A DNA stretch of 64,000 nt, from contig JAVGWX010000011.1 of assembly GCA_036924085.1 (NCBI GenBank), forward strand, positions 18,805,264 through 18,869,263, written 5' to 3'. The DNA is from Ariolimax columbianus (Eukaryota; Mollusca; Gastropoda; Stylommatophora; Arionidae). The translations under genes and the position numbers were made by a program. The number at the start of each line of letters is the position of its first letter. Within the stretch, counting starts at the first letter, position 1. Of the stretch, positions 22,150-32,936 are shown piece by piece. Under the pieces are notes generated by a model. It ran no database searches and was not told where the DNA came from. It was given only the letters and a program-made list of their open reading frames with translations.

Positions 22150-22890
22150 TTTGTTGCAGGTTGTGCATTGTTTACACCATACGAAAAACAGGACCACTAA
22201 TTGAGTCGTCACCAGATTCTCCAGCACAACACTTTGTTGAGACATTTCGCATCTACTACCACTTTTCCTACACGATGCCCAGGGCTCATCAGCCGTTGTC
22301 GTGGACGATCAACGTGAAAGGCACTGGTTGGATATACGGATTGCATGGCTTGACTTGAAGCAGGAGGCACTAACTATAGCTAGTCCTCTTTCTTGTCTTT
22401 TATCACGCCAGCCGAAGCACAGTGGTACCAGCACAGTCGACTTCTATCAAGAAACCTGCGACAAAGAACGTTGCATGCTCTTGCAGTACTCGATTCTGTA
22501 ACTATTGTCTAGCATTAGGAGGCTGCTAATATAATGCACAACTCACTTTAGTCGTCCCTTTTAAGGCATGCATGGAGTTCATGGAATCAAATCAAAATCA
22601 CGTCCCGTCATTTCTTGAATCACATGCCCAGCCTTATGTTTTACTTAACATAACGAGCTTTTAGAAAACATGATTCTTTTCATTTGCAGTACAGTAGAAC
22701 AAAATTTTTACATTGTTATTTTGTCACATCCATGCACAACCCTTAGTCGCATCTTACAAAATACAAGGCATTAAATAATTTATCATATTTTCTTCACCAA
22801 TCAGGAAAAATAAATACATCGCCCACCTTTACATATTTTGTCCTGGACTTACATTGGCAATATTTGGCAGCGGTTATATCCTTTCAGTTG
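22150..22890. other. Left-arm sequence with doubtful RT trace
   Basis: The frame 22301-22501 (plus) contains LDIRIAWLDLKQ, which faintly recalls the RT motif AWLDLKNAF of some LINEs. Nothing downstream supports it. The rest is AT-rich and unassigned. The region is mirrored at about 33530-34255. Confidence 0.25.
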
Positions 22891-22892
22891 TC

Positions 22893-23485
22893 AAGACGTC
22901 TTCAAAAGGCTATATTGCTGTTGTAATTTTATCTCGTATTTCCTCATTTGTAACTCGATCTTTGTACGTGACGTTTAAACGTTTTCGGAAACATCTCATC
23001 TCCAAGGCCTGTATCCTTCGCTGAAGGTCAGCTGTAACTGTCCATGTCTCACAAGCATAGAGGAATATTGACAGGACCAGTGTACGCTTTAATCTGATTT
23101 TCGTGCATAGTGCTAACCGTTTATCTTGCCAGATTGTGTACGCCGTGCAAGCGCCGCTTATGTCTGTGCTATTCTGGCCAACACCTCACATTTTGATCCT
23201 TTATCACTGACAATCTAACTCAGATATTTAAAACGGAAACTCGCTTGGTACGGTCACATATCGAAATCAAATGGTCTTGCAAATACGATCCTCCATGGAA
23301 AGGTCCAAAGCAGACGACGAAGATGTCGGCCCAAAATCAGGTGGGAGGACAACATAAAATATTGAACCAGAACATGTACAGGCGGTATCCGCCGACAGAC
23401 AAGAATGGTGTGGAATTGTGAGGATGTCTTCATGTGTCCCCCAACAACCTCACCGGATACGGGATGACCTGACCTGATACCCTGT
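22893..23485 (+). pseudogene. 5'-inverted (twin-primed) RTE-like LINE fragment, left arm
   Basis: The 3' part (23222-23480, plus) reads LKRKLAWYGHISKSNGLANT, then RRCRPKIRWEDNI and the GGATGACCTGACCTGATA terminus. The RT part (about 22893-23205) lies on the minus strand: LSIFLYACETWTVTADLQRR, ALEMRCFRKRLNVTYKDRV, ending PFEDVLTT at the outer edge. In intact order 'FEDLFTT' is followed directly by 'IKRRKMAW' (see 2921 onward). The segment preceding the break is thus flipped with its break end outward, as expected for twin-primed target-primed integration. The right-arm copy is 32937-33525. Confidence 0.75.
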
Positions 23486-23889
23486 CATTTCCAGTAAGAG
23501 GCCCCGGGATTCACTGGGGGAGGTAATCTTATTGGTAGGTGTGAAACATGTAGCGACATCGATAGAAACGATATGAATTTGAAGAGCATGTATGTAGCTC
23601 TCTCAAAGTGCTCAAAATCGCGATATGGCTGCACTGGCTCACATGCAGAGACCATGTCTGTGTTCAGACTCCTGAACCTGCAGGGAAGGAAACCTATGGG
23701 ATGTGAGTTCATTTAAAGCTCGTACTGAATGTGGATTCACCAGAATGTAAGGTGCAAAACACTTAGTACTTCGTCTTAGAAAACACAGTGAACGATGTAA
23801 ACAAAATGTGTGACCTCGCACTGCACTTGGAATACTTGAAATACTTGGAATACTTGTATTAAAACATACATGATTAGGTGATCAAAATG

Positions 23890-24515
23890 CTGAGCAGCGC
23901 ATGCGCTGCAGTGGTCAGTGACTCGTAACTGACTGCTAGCGTCAGGGTCAGTGGCTCGTAGCTGACTGCTAGCGTCAGGGTCAGTGACTCGTAGCTGACT
24001 ACTAGCGTCAGGATCAGTGATTCGTAGCTGACTACTAGTGTCAGGGTCAGTGACTCGTAGCTGACTACTATTGTCAGGATCAGTGACTCGTAGCTGACTA
24101 CTAGTGTCATGGTCAGTGACTCGTAGCTGACTGCTAGTGTCAGGGTCAGTGACTCGTAGCTGACTACTAGCGTCAGGATCAGTGATTCGTAGCTGACTAC
24201 TAGTGTCAGGGTCAGTGACTCGTAGCTGACTGATAATGTCAGGGTCAGTGACTCGTAGCTGACTGATAGTGTCAGGGTCAGTGACTTGTAGCTAACTACT
24301 AGTGTCATGGTCAGTAACTCGTAGCTGACTACTAGTGTCAGGGTCAGTGACTCGTAGCTGACTACTAGTGTCAGGGTCAGTGACTCGTAGCTGACTACTA
24401 GTGTCATGGTCAGTGACTCATAACTGACTACTAATGTCAGGGTTAGTGACTCGTAGCTGACTGCTGGCGTCAGCGTCAGTGACTCGTAGCTGACTGCTAT
24501 TGTCAGGGCCAGCGA
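23890..24515. repeat. 33-bp minisatellite array, left arm (about 18 units)
   Basis: Unit: GTCAGTGACTCGTAGCTGAC plus TACTAGTGTCAGG (33 bp). Because 33 is divisible by three, the minus strand stays open over 23874-24548 (224 codons, repeat VSYESLTLTLV). The array is flanked by the same sequences as the single-unit locus at 16640-16790. It is the same length in both arms. Confidence 0.95.
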
Positions 24516-24898
24516 ACCAGAGCTGCCAAGACCCTTCTTCACCTCCACACGGTGATCCTGGATAACAGGCTGCAGCAGGGCAGACTGGCTAAGGAGAAGT
24601 GATCAAAGAGTGAATGCTAACCCGGTACTCAAAAAATGATTGCTGAAATCGGATGTGTTGCACCGAACGGTGCAAATATCGCAGCCAAGCTGTAAACTAC
24701 GACACAAAGCATTCCGTTCTCTAGACTTCATTCTGCTGCTGAGGCTCGTGTCAGGGTTTGGTAGCGGGAGATTGAGAACGAATGAACGAAGCCAAGCCAA
24801 TCATGCATTAGTGTTGCTAGGTAACCGAAGGGTTGGGCTGTGTAGTAGGCTTTTTAGAACTTCCTGCGGCTTACTGTATAGTACAATATAAATCTTAT
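24515..24898 (+). pseudogene. LINE tail-like segment at the inner end of the left arm
   Basis: Contains GGATAACAGGCTGCAGCAGG, CTGGCTAAGGAGAAG and TTGCTGAAATCGGATGTG. Related phrases at 60250-60370 (GGCTAAGGAGGGCATCCCTA, TTGAAATCGGATGCACTG) precede a (GAA)n LINE terminus. I therefore read this as a decayed LINE tail, with low certainty. The open frames on both strands here (24603-24800, 24640-24891) show no domain. The right-arm copy is 31525-31895. Confidence 0.35.
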
Positions 24899-25654
24899 GT
24901 GTGTGTGTGTGTGTGTGTGTAAGCTCTACACTATATACACATTTTAATAAACATTATCATACATTTTACATACTGTTCCTGGTTGTTCTTTAAAAATGCA
25001 GCTTTAGAATTGCTTGCAAAACCACTTTGTTTTGTTTTGTTGTTGATGCAACAATTTAGCTACTTCAAACTCAGTAGGAGGTTGTTTATTTTTAAATGTT
25101 GGAATGTCCAAACCTAAGGCTTTGAGAGTCTTCAATGCTATTGAGGTTAACATGTTCACAGCAAGATAATATGTAGGAACTTAAAGACTGGTGTTGATGT
25201 GTTAACTTGTGGATAGTATGATACTATGTAGGAATTTACAGGCTGGTGTTGATGTGTTAACTTGTAGATAGTAAGATACTATGTAGTAGATTAAAACTTG
25301 ATGTCAGTCTGCTAACTTGTGGATAGTAAAATACTTTGTAGTAGATTAAAACTTGATGTCAGTCTGCTAACTTGTGGATAGTAAAATACTTTGTAGTAGA
25401 TTAAAACTTGGTGTCAGTCTGCTAACTTGTGGATAGTAAAATACTATGTAGTAGATTAAAACTTGGTATCAGTCTGCTAACTTGTGGATAGCAAGATACT
25501 ATGTAGTAGATTAAAACGTGGTGTCAGTCTGCTAACATGTGGATGGTAAAATACTATGTAGTAGATTAAAACTTAGTGTATGGGCTGTTGAAATGTGGTT
25601 AAAGTGATCATATGTAGGACATTAACGCTCAATTTTGGTCCACTAACATGTTAA

Positions 25655-25910
25655 AAGTATTATTTCTTCTTTGCTTTCAGGATCCTTTGGCCATGTTATA
25701 TCTACAGATCAGTTGTCGTGATGATGTGTGTAGTCTTCACCGGATCAGAGTTTGTGCACAGCAACTATTGCCTCAGCTCCGCACTCTCTGACTACATCTG
25801 ACATCTCACTTCGCTACAAAATAAGTATTCCTGTAGAATTTGGTCTTTTCTCCATTGGTTTATTTAATGATTTCTGCTGATGTTTTGATGTCTCTATGTC
25901 AGTAGTAAGA
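25655..25910 (-). pseudogene. RNase H LINE 3' fragment (family B), spacer
   Basis: Shows the 3' end of family B (AAGAAGAAATAATA-like tail and the GACATGACCAAAG...TCCTGAAAGC phrase on the minus strand) but lacks most of the knuckle region retained at 7130-7480. It has no open frame of note. Confidence 0.5.
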
Positions 25911-26744
25911 TAATACTGGTATTTGTTTGTTAAATGTGTGGGTAGTAACATGATATGCAGGACAGTAGAGCTCACCTTTGGTCTGTTAGCATGTGAGTAG
26001 GAAGATACTATATAGGACCTTAAAGCTCGGTTTTGGCTTACATCTTTTGTCACGCTGATACTGATACTATTAGGACCTTAAAGCTGGGGGTTGGCTTACA
26101 TCTTTTGTCACGCTGAAACTAAGATACAATATAGGACCTTAAAGCTCGGTGTTGGCTTACATCTTTTGTCATGATGATACTAAGACACTATATAGGACCT
26201 TAAAGCCGGGGGTTGGCTTACATCTTTTGTCATGATGATACTAAGATACTATATAGGACCTTACAGCTCGGTGTTGGCTTACATCGTTTGTAATAATGAT
26301 ACTAAGATACTATATATGACCTTAACGCTGGAGGTTGGCTTACATCTTTTGTCATGATGATACTAAGATACTATATAAGACCTTAAAGCTCGGTGTTGGC
26401 TTACATCTTTTGTCACGCTGATGGTAAGATACTATATAGGAACTTAAAGTTCGGTGTTGGCTTACATCTTTTGTCATGATGATACTAAGATACTAAATCT
26501 GACCTTAAAGCTCGGTGTTGGCTTACATCTTTTGCCATGCTAATACGAATACTATATAGGACCTTAAAGCTCGGTGTTGGCTTACATCTTTTGTCATGAT
26601 GATACTAAGATACTATATAGGACCTTAAAGCTCGGTGTTGGCTTACATCTTTTGTCATGCTAATACGGATACTATATAGGACCTTAAAGCTCGGAGTGAA
26701 TCTGTTAAAATGGTGACTGTTACGATACTATGGGGACACTAATG

Positions 26745-27200
26745 TTCATGATTGGCCTTAACTTAACTTCATTGTACTGGTTTAGAAGGCTATGCAGAGT
26801 ATTTATACAACCAGTGTATTGCTATTTGTGAATTTATTAATTGACTCTACTTCTTCTACATCCTGCGGCAATGCATTTCAAGAACTCACCACTCTCTAAC
26901 TACAAAAATGTTTCCTAATATCTAAAATGGACCTGTCTTTAAACAATTTGTAGCTGTGCCCTCTTGTTCTTGTAGCTGGCCATGTTTTAAAAACTTGTTA
27001 TAGTCTAATATATCCTTTCCATTAATTAATTTATAAAAGATCCTGTCACGCTATGCCGGGTATAGGAAATATGGTGTTAGGCCCATATTATTGTGTAACC
27101 AACGGCATATAGTGGATGATGTCATAAGCATCACGCCAGCCACCTTTACTTCCCAGATTTTTCTGGTACCCAATTTCTGTAGCTGAGGTGACCATAGGGG
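26745..27200 (-). pseudogene. CR1-like LINE terminal fragment, spacer
   Basis: The minus strand carries NCLKTGPF/ILDIRKHFCS-type phrases, WNALPQ-related bases and the companion GGTACCAGAAAAATCTGGG block, colinear with 9060-9480 and 47520-47950. Several frameshifts. Confidence 0.5.
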
Positions 27201-27289
27201 CCGGTTTGTGATTAGAAAAAAAACAGCTAAATTAATGTATACACTTGTATTAATTCACCGGTCTGTAAACATGTGGTTGATAAGATACT

Positions 27290-27575
27290 GCTTAGGACAG
27301 TATTTAAAAATAATGTTGTTGCTGTTACTGACATTCGCCAAATTTCTCTATCCCCCAAGGCGGTGTGCGTTGCACTATGGTTTTTATTTTGCACCTGCCA
27401 GTGCATCCGACTTTTGCATGCATTTTATTTTAGTGTCTGCTTTCACCTACATTTTCTAAGGATTTGCTTCCTCAGGGTAACGGGCGATGCTGTGATGGGT
27501 ATCGAACCCAGCACCTTTGGATTGTAAGCCGTGTCAATTAACCACTAGCCCACACCATAAACGCTTAGGACAGTA
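27290..27575 (-). mobile_element. tRNA-derived SINE with 13-bp target-site duplication
   Basis: On the minus strand, 27557 down to 27476 has a tRNA-like head: an A box (GGGCTAGTGGTTAA) and a B box (GGTTCGATACC), 30-40 bp apart as in pol III promoters. It is followed by a roughly 170-bp body and an A/T-rich 3' end (ATTATTTTTAAATA). GCTTAGGACAGTA is present at 27290-27302 and 27563-27575, a perfect 13-bp direct repeat. The insert is 27303-27562. The corresponding site in module copies 1 and 3 lacks it, so it entered only the spacer copy. Mobility would depend on a partner LINE. Confidence 0.85.
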
Positions 27576-27689
27576 AAATTCTCCATCGGTCTATATCTGT
27601 TGAAATGTGGATACAAAGAAACCGCAGAACAAAGATTGGTGTCAGTCTAAGAATATGTGCAAAGAAAGTTTATAGGTATGTCATTATAT

Positions 27690-27760
27690 CTCGGTGCTGG
27701 TATGTTAACATGGGGACAGATGAAATTATATCTTGGTGCTGGTCTGTTAACATGGGTACT
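27690..27760. repeat. First units of the spacer 42-bp array
   Basis: Two units of the 42-bp repeat precede the LINE insertion. The array continues from 28411 after it. Confidence 0.85.
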
Positions 27761-28410
27761 TCTTCTTCTTCTTCGTACGCAGTCAGACAGTAACCATTAT
27801 TTTTTCGAAAAAAGAGGCGGTCATCCTGAGGCTGTCGACACTGCCATAGAGCTTGTCTTGCAGTTCCACTGGTGATGGCCACATCTGCTCTCTCTGATCC
27901 TCGTATGTCGGGCAGTTCTGGAGCAGATGTTCAGCTGTCATTTTACCGGTACCGCACGGGCATTCGTCGGTACCACCTATCTTCAATTTGTTGAATAAGT
28001 GGTACCTCAGTCTATTGTGGCCAATGCGACGTCTGAAGACAACGACCTGCTCTCTTCTGTTCAACTGGTAAAAGGCATCGTTTTTTGTGTAACCAGTATG
28101 TTCGGTTTCCCATTTGGTCATGTATCTGGCTTTAATAAGCCGTTTTGACTCTTCGTACGTCATACTAGTATCTGTTTGTGGTAGTCTTGCCATTTCTTTT
28201 GCCAGTCTGTCTGCCTCCTCTTTGCCTTGGATGTTGCAGTGTGATGGGACCCACTGTACCACTACCCTTTTTGGTGCGGACTGCTGGCACAGTTGGCAGA
28301 GTGCTGCTCTTAAGTCATTAAGCTCAGTGTTTTTCTGGCTTTTTAGCGCTGTGACTACGGCCAGAGCGTCTGTAAGCAGGACTGTATGGCTTTCATTATC
28401 TTTATGTGTC
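27760..28410 (-). pseudogene. RNase H LINE fragment (family A) inserted in the 42-bp array, with target duplication
   Basis: Minus strand: [60 protein letters not shown] and [20 protein letters not shown]. It ends with a GAAGAAGAAGAAG tail. The whole stretch is open and runs without stop into adjacent satellite (frame 27783-28682, 299 codons). AACATGGGTAC occurs on both sides (27749-27759, 28411-28421). The GGGTAC variant is otherwise GGGGAC in the array, so it marks a true target duplication. The copy is truncated within RNase H. It is the least decayed of the truncated copies. Confidence 0.9.
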
Positions 28411-29865
28411 AACATGGGTACAAATGACATTATATCTTTGTGCTGGTCTGTTAACATGGGGACAGATGACATTATATCTCGGTGCTGGTCTGTTAACCTT
28501 GGGACAGATGACATTATATTTTGGTGCTGGTATGTTAATATGGAGACATATGATATTATATCTTGGTGCTGGTCTGTTAACATGGAGACATATGACATTA
28601 TATATTGGTGCTGGTCTGTTATCATGGTGACAGATGAAATTATATATTGGTACTGGTCTGTTAACATGGGGACAGATGACATTATATCTCAGTGCTGGTC
28701 TTTTAACATGGGGACATATGCCATATCACAGTGCTGGTCAGATAACATGGGGACAGATGACATTATATCTCGGTGCCGGTCTGTTAACATAGGGACAGAT
28801 GACTTTATATCTAAGTGCTGGTCTGTTAACATGTAGACAGATGACTTTATATCTACGTGCTGGTCTGTTAACATGGTGACAGATGACATTATATCTAAGT
28901 GCTAGTCTGTTACCATGGGGACAGATGACGTTATATCTCGATGATGGTCTGTTAATTTGGGGACAGATGACATTATATCTTTGTTCTGGTTTATTAACAT
29001 GGGGACATATGCCATTTTATCTTGGTGCTGCTCTGTTAACATGGGAACATATGACATATTTCAGTGATGGTCTGTTGACATGGGGAGATATGCCATTATA
29101 TCGTGGTGCTGGTCTGTTAACACGGGGACATATGACATTATATCTCAGTGCTGGTTTGTTAACATGGTGACATATGCCAAATCTCAGTGCTGGTCTGTTA
29201 ACATGGGGACAGATGATATTATATCTCGCTGCTTGTCTGTTAACATGGGAACATATTACATCATATCTTGGTGCTGGTCTGTTAACATGGGGACAGGTGA
29301 TATTATTTCTCGGTGCTAGTCCGTTAACATGGGGACATATGACGCTATATATCGGTGCTGGTCTGTTAACATGGGGACAGATGTCATTATATCTCGGTGC
29401 TGGTCTGTTAACATGGGGACAGATGACTTTATATCTAAGTGCTGGTCTGTTAACATGAGGACAGACGACTTTATATCTAAGTGCTGGTCTGTTACCATGG
29501 GGACAGATGGCGTTATATCTCGATGCTGTTCTGTTAATTTTGGGACATATGACATTATATATTGGTGCTGGTTTGTTAACATGGGGACAGAAGACATTAT
29601 ATCTTGGTGCTGCTCTGTTATCATGGGGACATATGACACATGTTAGTTCTGGTCTGTTAACATGGTGACAGATGACGTTATATCTTTATGCTGGTCTGCT
29701 AACATTGGCACAGATGACATTATATCTAAGTGCTGGTCTGTTAACATGGCGACAGAGGACATTATATCTCGGTACTAGTCTGTTAACATGGGAACAGATG
29801 ACATTATATCTCGGTACTAGTCTGTTAATATGGGGACAGATGACATTATATCGAAGTGTTGTAAA
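28411..29865. repeat. 42-bp minisatellite array, spacer (about 35 units)
   Basis: Core CTGGTCTGTTAACATGGGGA, CAGATGACATTATATCTCGG, TG. Each unit contains a GTTAAC palindrome. Several frames on both strands stay open for 60-240 codons because the unit is a multiple of three. These are artefacts of period, not genes. Unit variants (TAAGTGCTGG, CGATGATGG) recur as blocks, suggesting higher-order duplication. Confidence 0.95.
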
Positions 29866-29882
29866 AAAATATGTCGGTGGAG

Positions 29883-30106
29883 AAGGCTAAGGAGAAGAAA
29901 AGGTGGAGGAGGATGAGGAGAGTTAGAGAAAAAGAAGAAGATGAGGAGGAGGTGTGGTAAGAGGTGAAGGAAGAAGACGAAAGAAGAATAAGAGGAAAGA
30001 AGAAGAAAAAGTAGAAATAGAAGAAGTAGAAAAAGAAGAAGTAGAAAAAGAAGAAGTAGAAAAAGAAGAAGAAGATGACGTAGAAGTAGAAGAAGAAGAA
30101 GTCGCT
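29883..30106. repeat. GAA/GGA-rich polypurine tract
   Basis: About 220 bases almost free of pyrimidines on the plus strand, made of GAAGAA, GTAGAA and GGAGGA phrases. It abuts the end of the 42-bp array. The minus-strand frame (poly-F/S) and the plus-strand frame (poly-E/K) are compositional. Such tracts can adopt triplex structures. Whether this one does is unknown. Confidence 0.9.
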
Positions 30107-30254
30107 AACATACGAAATGACCTGAACAAACCATCTCAAATGTAACAAAGAAATAACTTTATTAGCTTTCATCAGAACACAACTAATGCTTACCAAATAT
30201 TGAAAATCAAACATGAAAATAAATGAAATCAATCATTATTCTGCGTCAAAGTAT

Positions 30255-30910
30255 GAAAGATGTTTCAAGACACGAGAAGAGGATAAACAGTTTTCATATG
30301 CTATGTCTTAGAAGTATAATGAGCATAAAATGGCAGGGCAAGGTGACCAACTCGGAAATACTGAAACGTGCCATGATACCTTCCCCTTGCTCGACTCTGA
30401 GATGGTTGGATCACGTGAAACGAATGTCAAATACCCGCATTCCGAAGCAGTTATTCCTGGGTGAACTCATATCAGGTACCAGATCCCAATGATGGTCTAA
30501 ACTAAGATACAAGAAACATTTGCAAAAGATCCGTGAACGATTTTACGATCAATCCAAATACCTGGTACGAGATTGTAGAGGATAGAGCTACACGGAGAGC
30601 GACCTTGAGAGGAGGCATCGAGTCATCAGAGCTAGTTCTGGCGACAAATATAGAAGACAAGCGACACGCAAAAAAAAAAAGGAGTCATCATCACACAAAT
30701 CGAACTTTTTCTGTATACACTGCTGTCGTCCCTGTCAATCGAAAATCGGTAAAATCAGCCACGAAAGTCGATGTCCCTCTAGGACAGAAGCTGCTACCGC
30801 CATCTCTACAACAGACCAGCTCACTGACCGTTTGTCAAGGCGCAAACGGCCATAGTCTGGGTACCCATGATGAGCGCACTTTCCAGAAATTCAATCGATC
30901 ATGCATTAAG
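30255..30910 (+). pseudogene. LINE C-terminal fragment with zinc-finger tail, spacer
   Basis: Across two frameshifts the plus strand reads HEKRINSFHMLCLRSIMSIK, WQGKVTNSEILKRAMIPS, RWLDHVKRMSNTRIPKQLFL, GELISGTRSQ, then YKKHLQ and finally F-x-CIHCCRPCQSKIGKISHESRC. That is the canonical 'RxLNxFHxRCLRxILxIxW... RWLGHVxRM...GELxxGxR' C-terminus plus a C-x2-C...H...C finger. No RT core remains. It is a different copy of the type seen at 620-1090. Confidence 0.75.
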
Positions 30911-31524
30911 CTGTAGACTAAACCACGCGAACACAGTATTTATTTTGCCGCACTGTCTATCGTTACTATTCTTTCCCCTCGAATTATCTCCCCTACCCTT
31001 CACACAAATGCTTCGGTTGTAATCTTAACAGCATGCCCAGGTAGGGCGTCTATCAGCATTTTTAAAGCGTCCTTGAGAAAACTTACCGATAATTATGGCA
31101 CCGCTTTACTTGACCCACACTTCTCACCGTAACAGAAAACATTTCCTTATGAATAACATTTGAAGTACATTTTCCCTCGCCCTTCACACCCGCTTAAATA
31201 AACCCCACTACACAAAATATGTTTTTGTATGTACTCTCTGTGAGTAAGAACGCCATATTTAATCTCGGCTACGCACGTGCATGCGACACCTAGCGTCTGC
31301 TAAATAAGTAATCACAAAGCTGGATGTTGCTGCCACCTAGCGTCTGCTACTTAACAATAATCACACAGCTAGATGTCACTGCTACATTTTGACACCCTTA
31401 GAAACTATCAGCTACGTCGTTCAGCTATTACATATTGATGTGTGATCTTATTTACTGACTTACTTCGTATATATCGTATAATCAAAAAATATAGAATGAA
31501 AAACTAGAGAAAACAATATAAGAT

Positions 31525-31895
31525 TTATATTGTACTATACAGTAAGCCGCAGGAAGTTCTAAAAAGCCTACTACACAGCCCAAGCCTTCGGTTACCTAGC
31601 AACACTAATGCATGATTGGCTTGGCTTCGTTCATTCGTTCTCAATCTTCCGCTACCAAACCCTGACACGGGCCTCAGCAGCAGAATGAAGTCTAGAGAAC
31701 GGAATGCTTTGTGTCGTAGTTTACAGCTTGGCTGCGATATTTGCACCGTTCGGTGCAACACATCCGATTTCAGCAATCATTTTTTGAGTACCGGGTTAGC
31801 ATTCACTCTTTGATCACTTCTCCTTAGCCAGTCTGCCCTGCTGCAGCCTGTTATCCAGGATCACCGTGTGGAGGCGAAGAAGGGTCTTGGCAGCT
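31525..31895 (-). pseudogene. LINE tail-like segment at the inner end of the right arm
   Basis: Mirror copy of 24515-24898, almost identical. The 65- and 83-codon frames on either strand are preserved but have no domain. Confidence 0.35.
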
Positions 31896-31899
31896 CTGG

Positions 31900-32525
31900 T
31901 TCGCTGGCCCTGACAATAGCAGTCAGCTACGAGTCACTGACGCTGACGCCAGCAGTCAGCTACGAGTCACTGACCCTGACATTAGTAGTCAGTTATGAGT
32001 CACTGACCATGACACTAGTAGTCAGCTACGAGTCACTGACCCTGACACTAGTAGTCAGCTACGAGTCACTGACCCTGACACTAGTAGTCAGCTACGAGTT
32101 ACTGACCATGACACTAGTAGTTAGCTACAAGTCACTGACCCTGAAACTATCAGTCAGCTACGAGTCACTGACCCTGACATTATCAGTCAGCTACGAGTCA
32201 CTGACCCTGACACTAATAGTCCGCTACGAATCACTGATCCTGACGCTAGTAGTCAGCTACGAGTCACTGACCCTGACACTAGCAGTCAGCTACGAGTCAC
32301 TGACCCTGACACTAGTAGTCAGCTACGAGTCACTGATTCTGACAATAGTAGTCAGCTACGAGTCACTGACCCTGACGCTAGCAGTCATCTACGAGTCACT
32401 GACCCTGACACTAGCAGTCAGCTACGAGTCACTGACCCTGACGCTAGCAGTCAGCTACGAGCCACTGACCCTGACGCTAGCAGTCAGTTACGAGTCACTG
32501 ACCACTGCAGCGCATGCGCTGCTCA
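31900..32525. repeat. 33-bp minisatellite array, right arm
   Basis: Mirror of 23890-24515 with the same unit number. The open frame of 224 codons (31868-32542, plus) differs from the left only at scattered positions, for example an IVRYES unit where the left has VVSYES. Confidence 0.95.
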
Positions 32526-32936
32526 GCATTTTGATCACCTAATCATGTATGTTTTAATACAAGTATTCCAAGTATTTCAAGTATTCCAAGTGTAGTGCGA
32601 GGTCACACATTTTGTTTACATCGTTCACTGTGTTTTCTAAGACGAAGTACTAAGTGTTTTGCACCTTACATTCTGGTGAATCCACATTCAGTACGAGCTT
32701 TAAATGAACTCACATCCCATAGGTTTCCTTCCCTGCAGGTTCAGGAATCTGAACACAGACATGGTCTCTGCATGTGAGCCAGTGCAGCCATATCGCGATT
32801 TTGAGCACTTTGAGAGAGCTACATACATGCTCTTCAAATTCATATCGTTTCTATCGATGTCGCTACATGTTTCACACCTACCAATAAGATTACCTCCCCC
32901 AGTGAATCCCGGGGCCTCTTACTGGAAATGACAGGG

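Larger units (their letters stand above)
3187..24898 (+). repeat. Left arm of a giant inverted repeat (about 21.7 kb)
   Basis: Everything from about 3187 to 24898 recurs in reverse-complement order at 31518-54021. Matching landmarks include: a (TC)n/(AG)n tract, LINE tails at 6.3, 10.5, 12.1, 12.7 and 13.0 kb, a piggyBac-like pseudogene, an RNase H LINE with its target duplication, a LINE zinc-finger tail, a twin-primed RTE fragment and the 33-bp array. The sum of mirrored coordinates drifts from about 57205 at the outer end to 56416 at the inner end. This records indels, several of them in tandem arrays. The outer edge is set where TGATGGGTTAC (3187-3197) stops matching. The inner edge is where the left arm passes into a (TG)n run. 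Confidence 0.95.
24899..27690. repeat. Satellite/LINE module, copy 2 (spacer)
   Basis: Begins with (TG)n and AAGCTCTACACTATATACAC like copy 1, and repeats its order: 55-bp repeats (about 25160-25600), family-B LINE fragment (25655-25910), 60-bp repeats with GGCTTACATCTTTTGTCATG (25960-26700, about 12 units), CR1-like tail (26745-27060) and the GGTACC block (27150-27200). It is clearly more diverged from copies 1 and 3 than those two are from each other. Confidence 0.85.
24899..31517. other. Spacer between the inverted-repeat arms
   Basis: 6.6 kb that is not mirrored about the axis. Its first 2.8 kb is instead a direct repeat of left-arm 6655-9735. The remainder is the 42-bp array, a purine tract, a LINE tail and about 600 bp (30920-31517) of AT-rich sequence without recognisable features. 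Confidence 0.85.
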
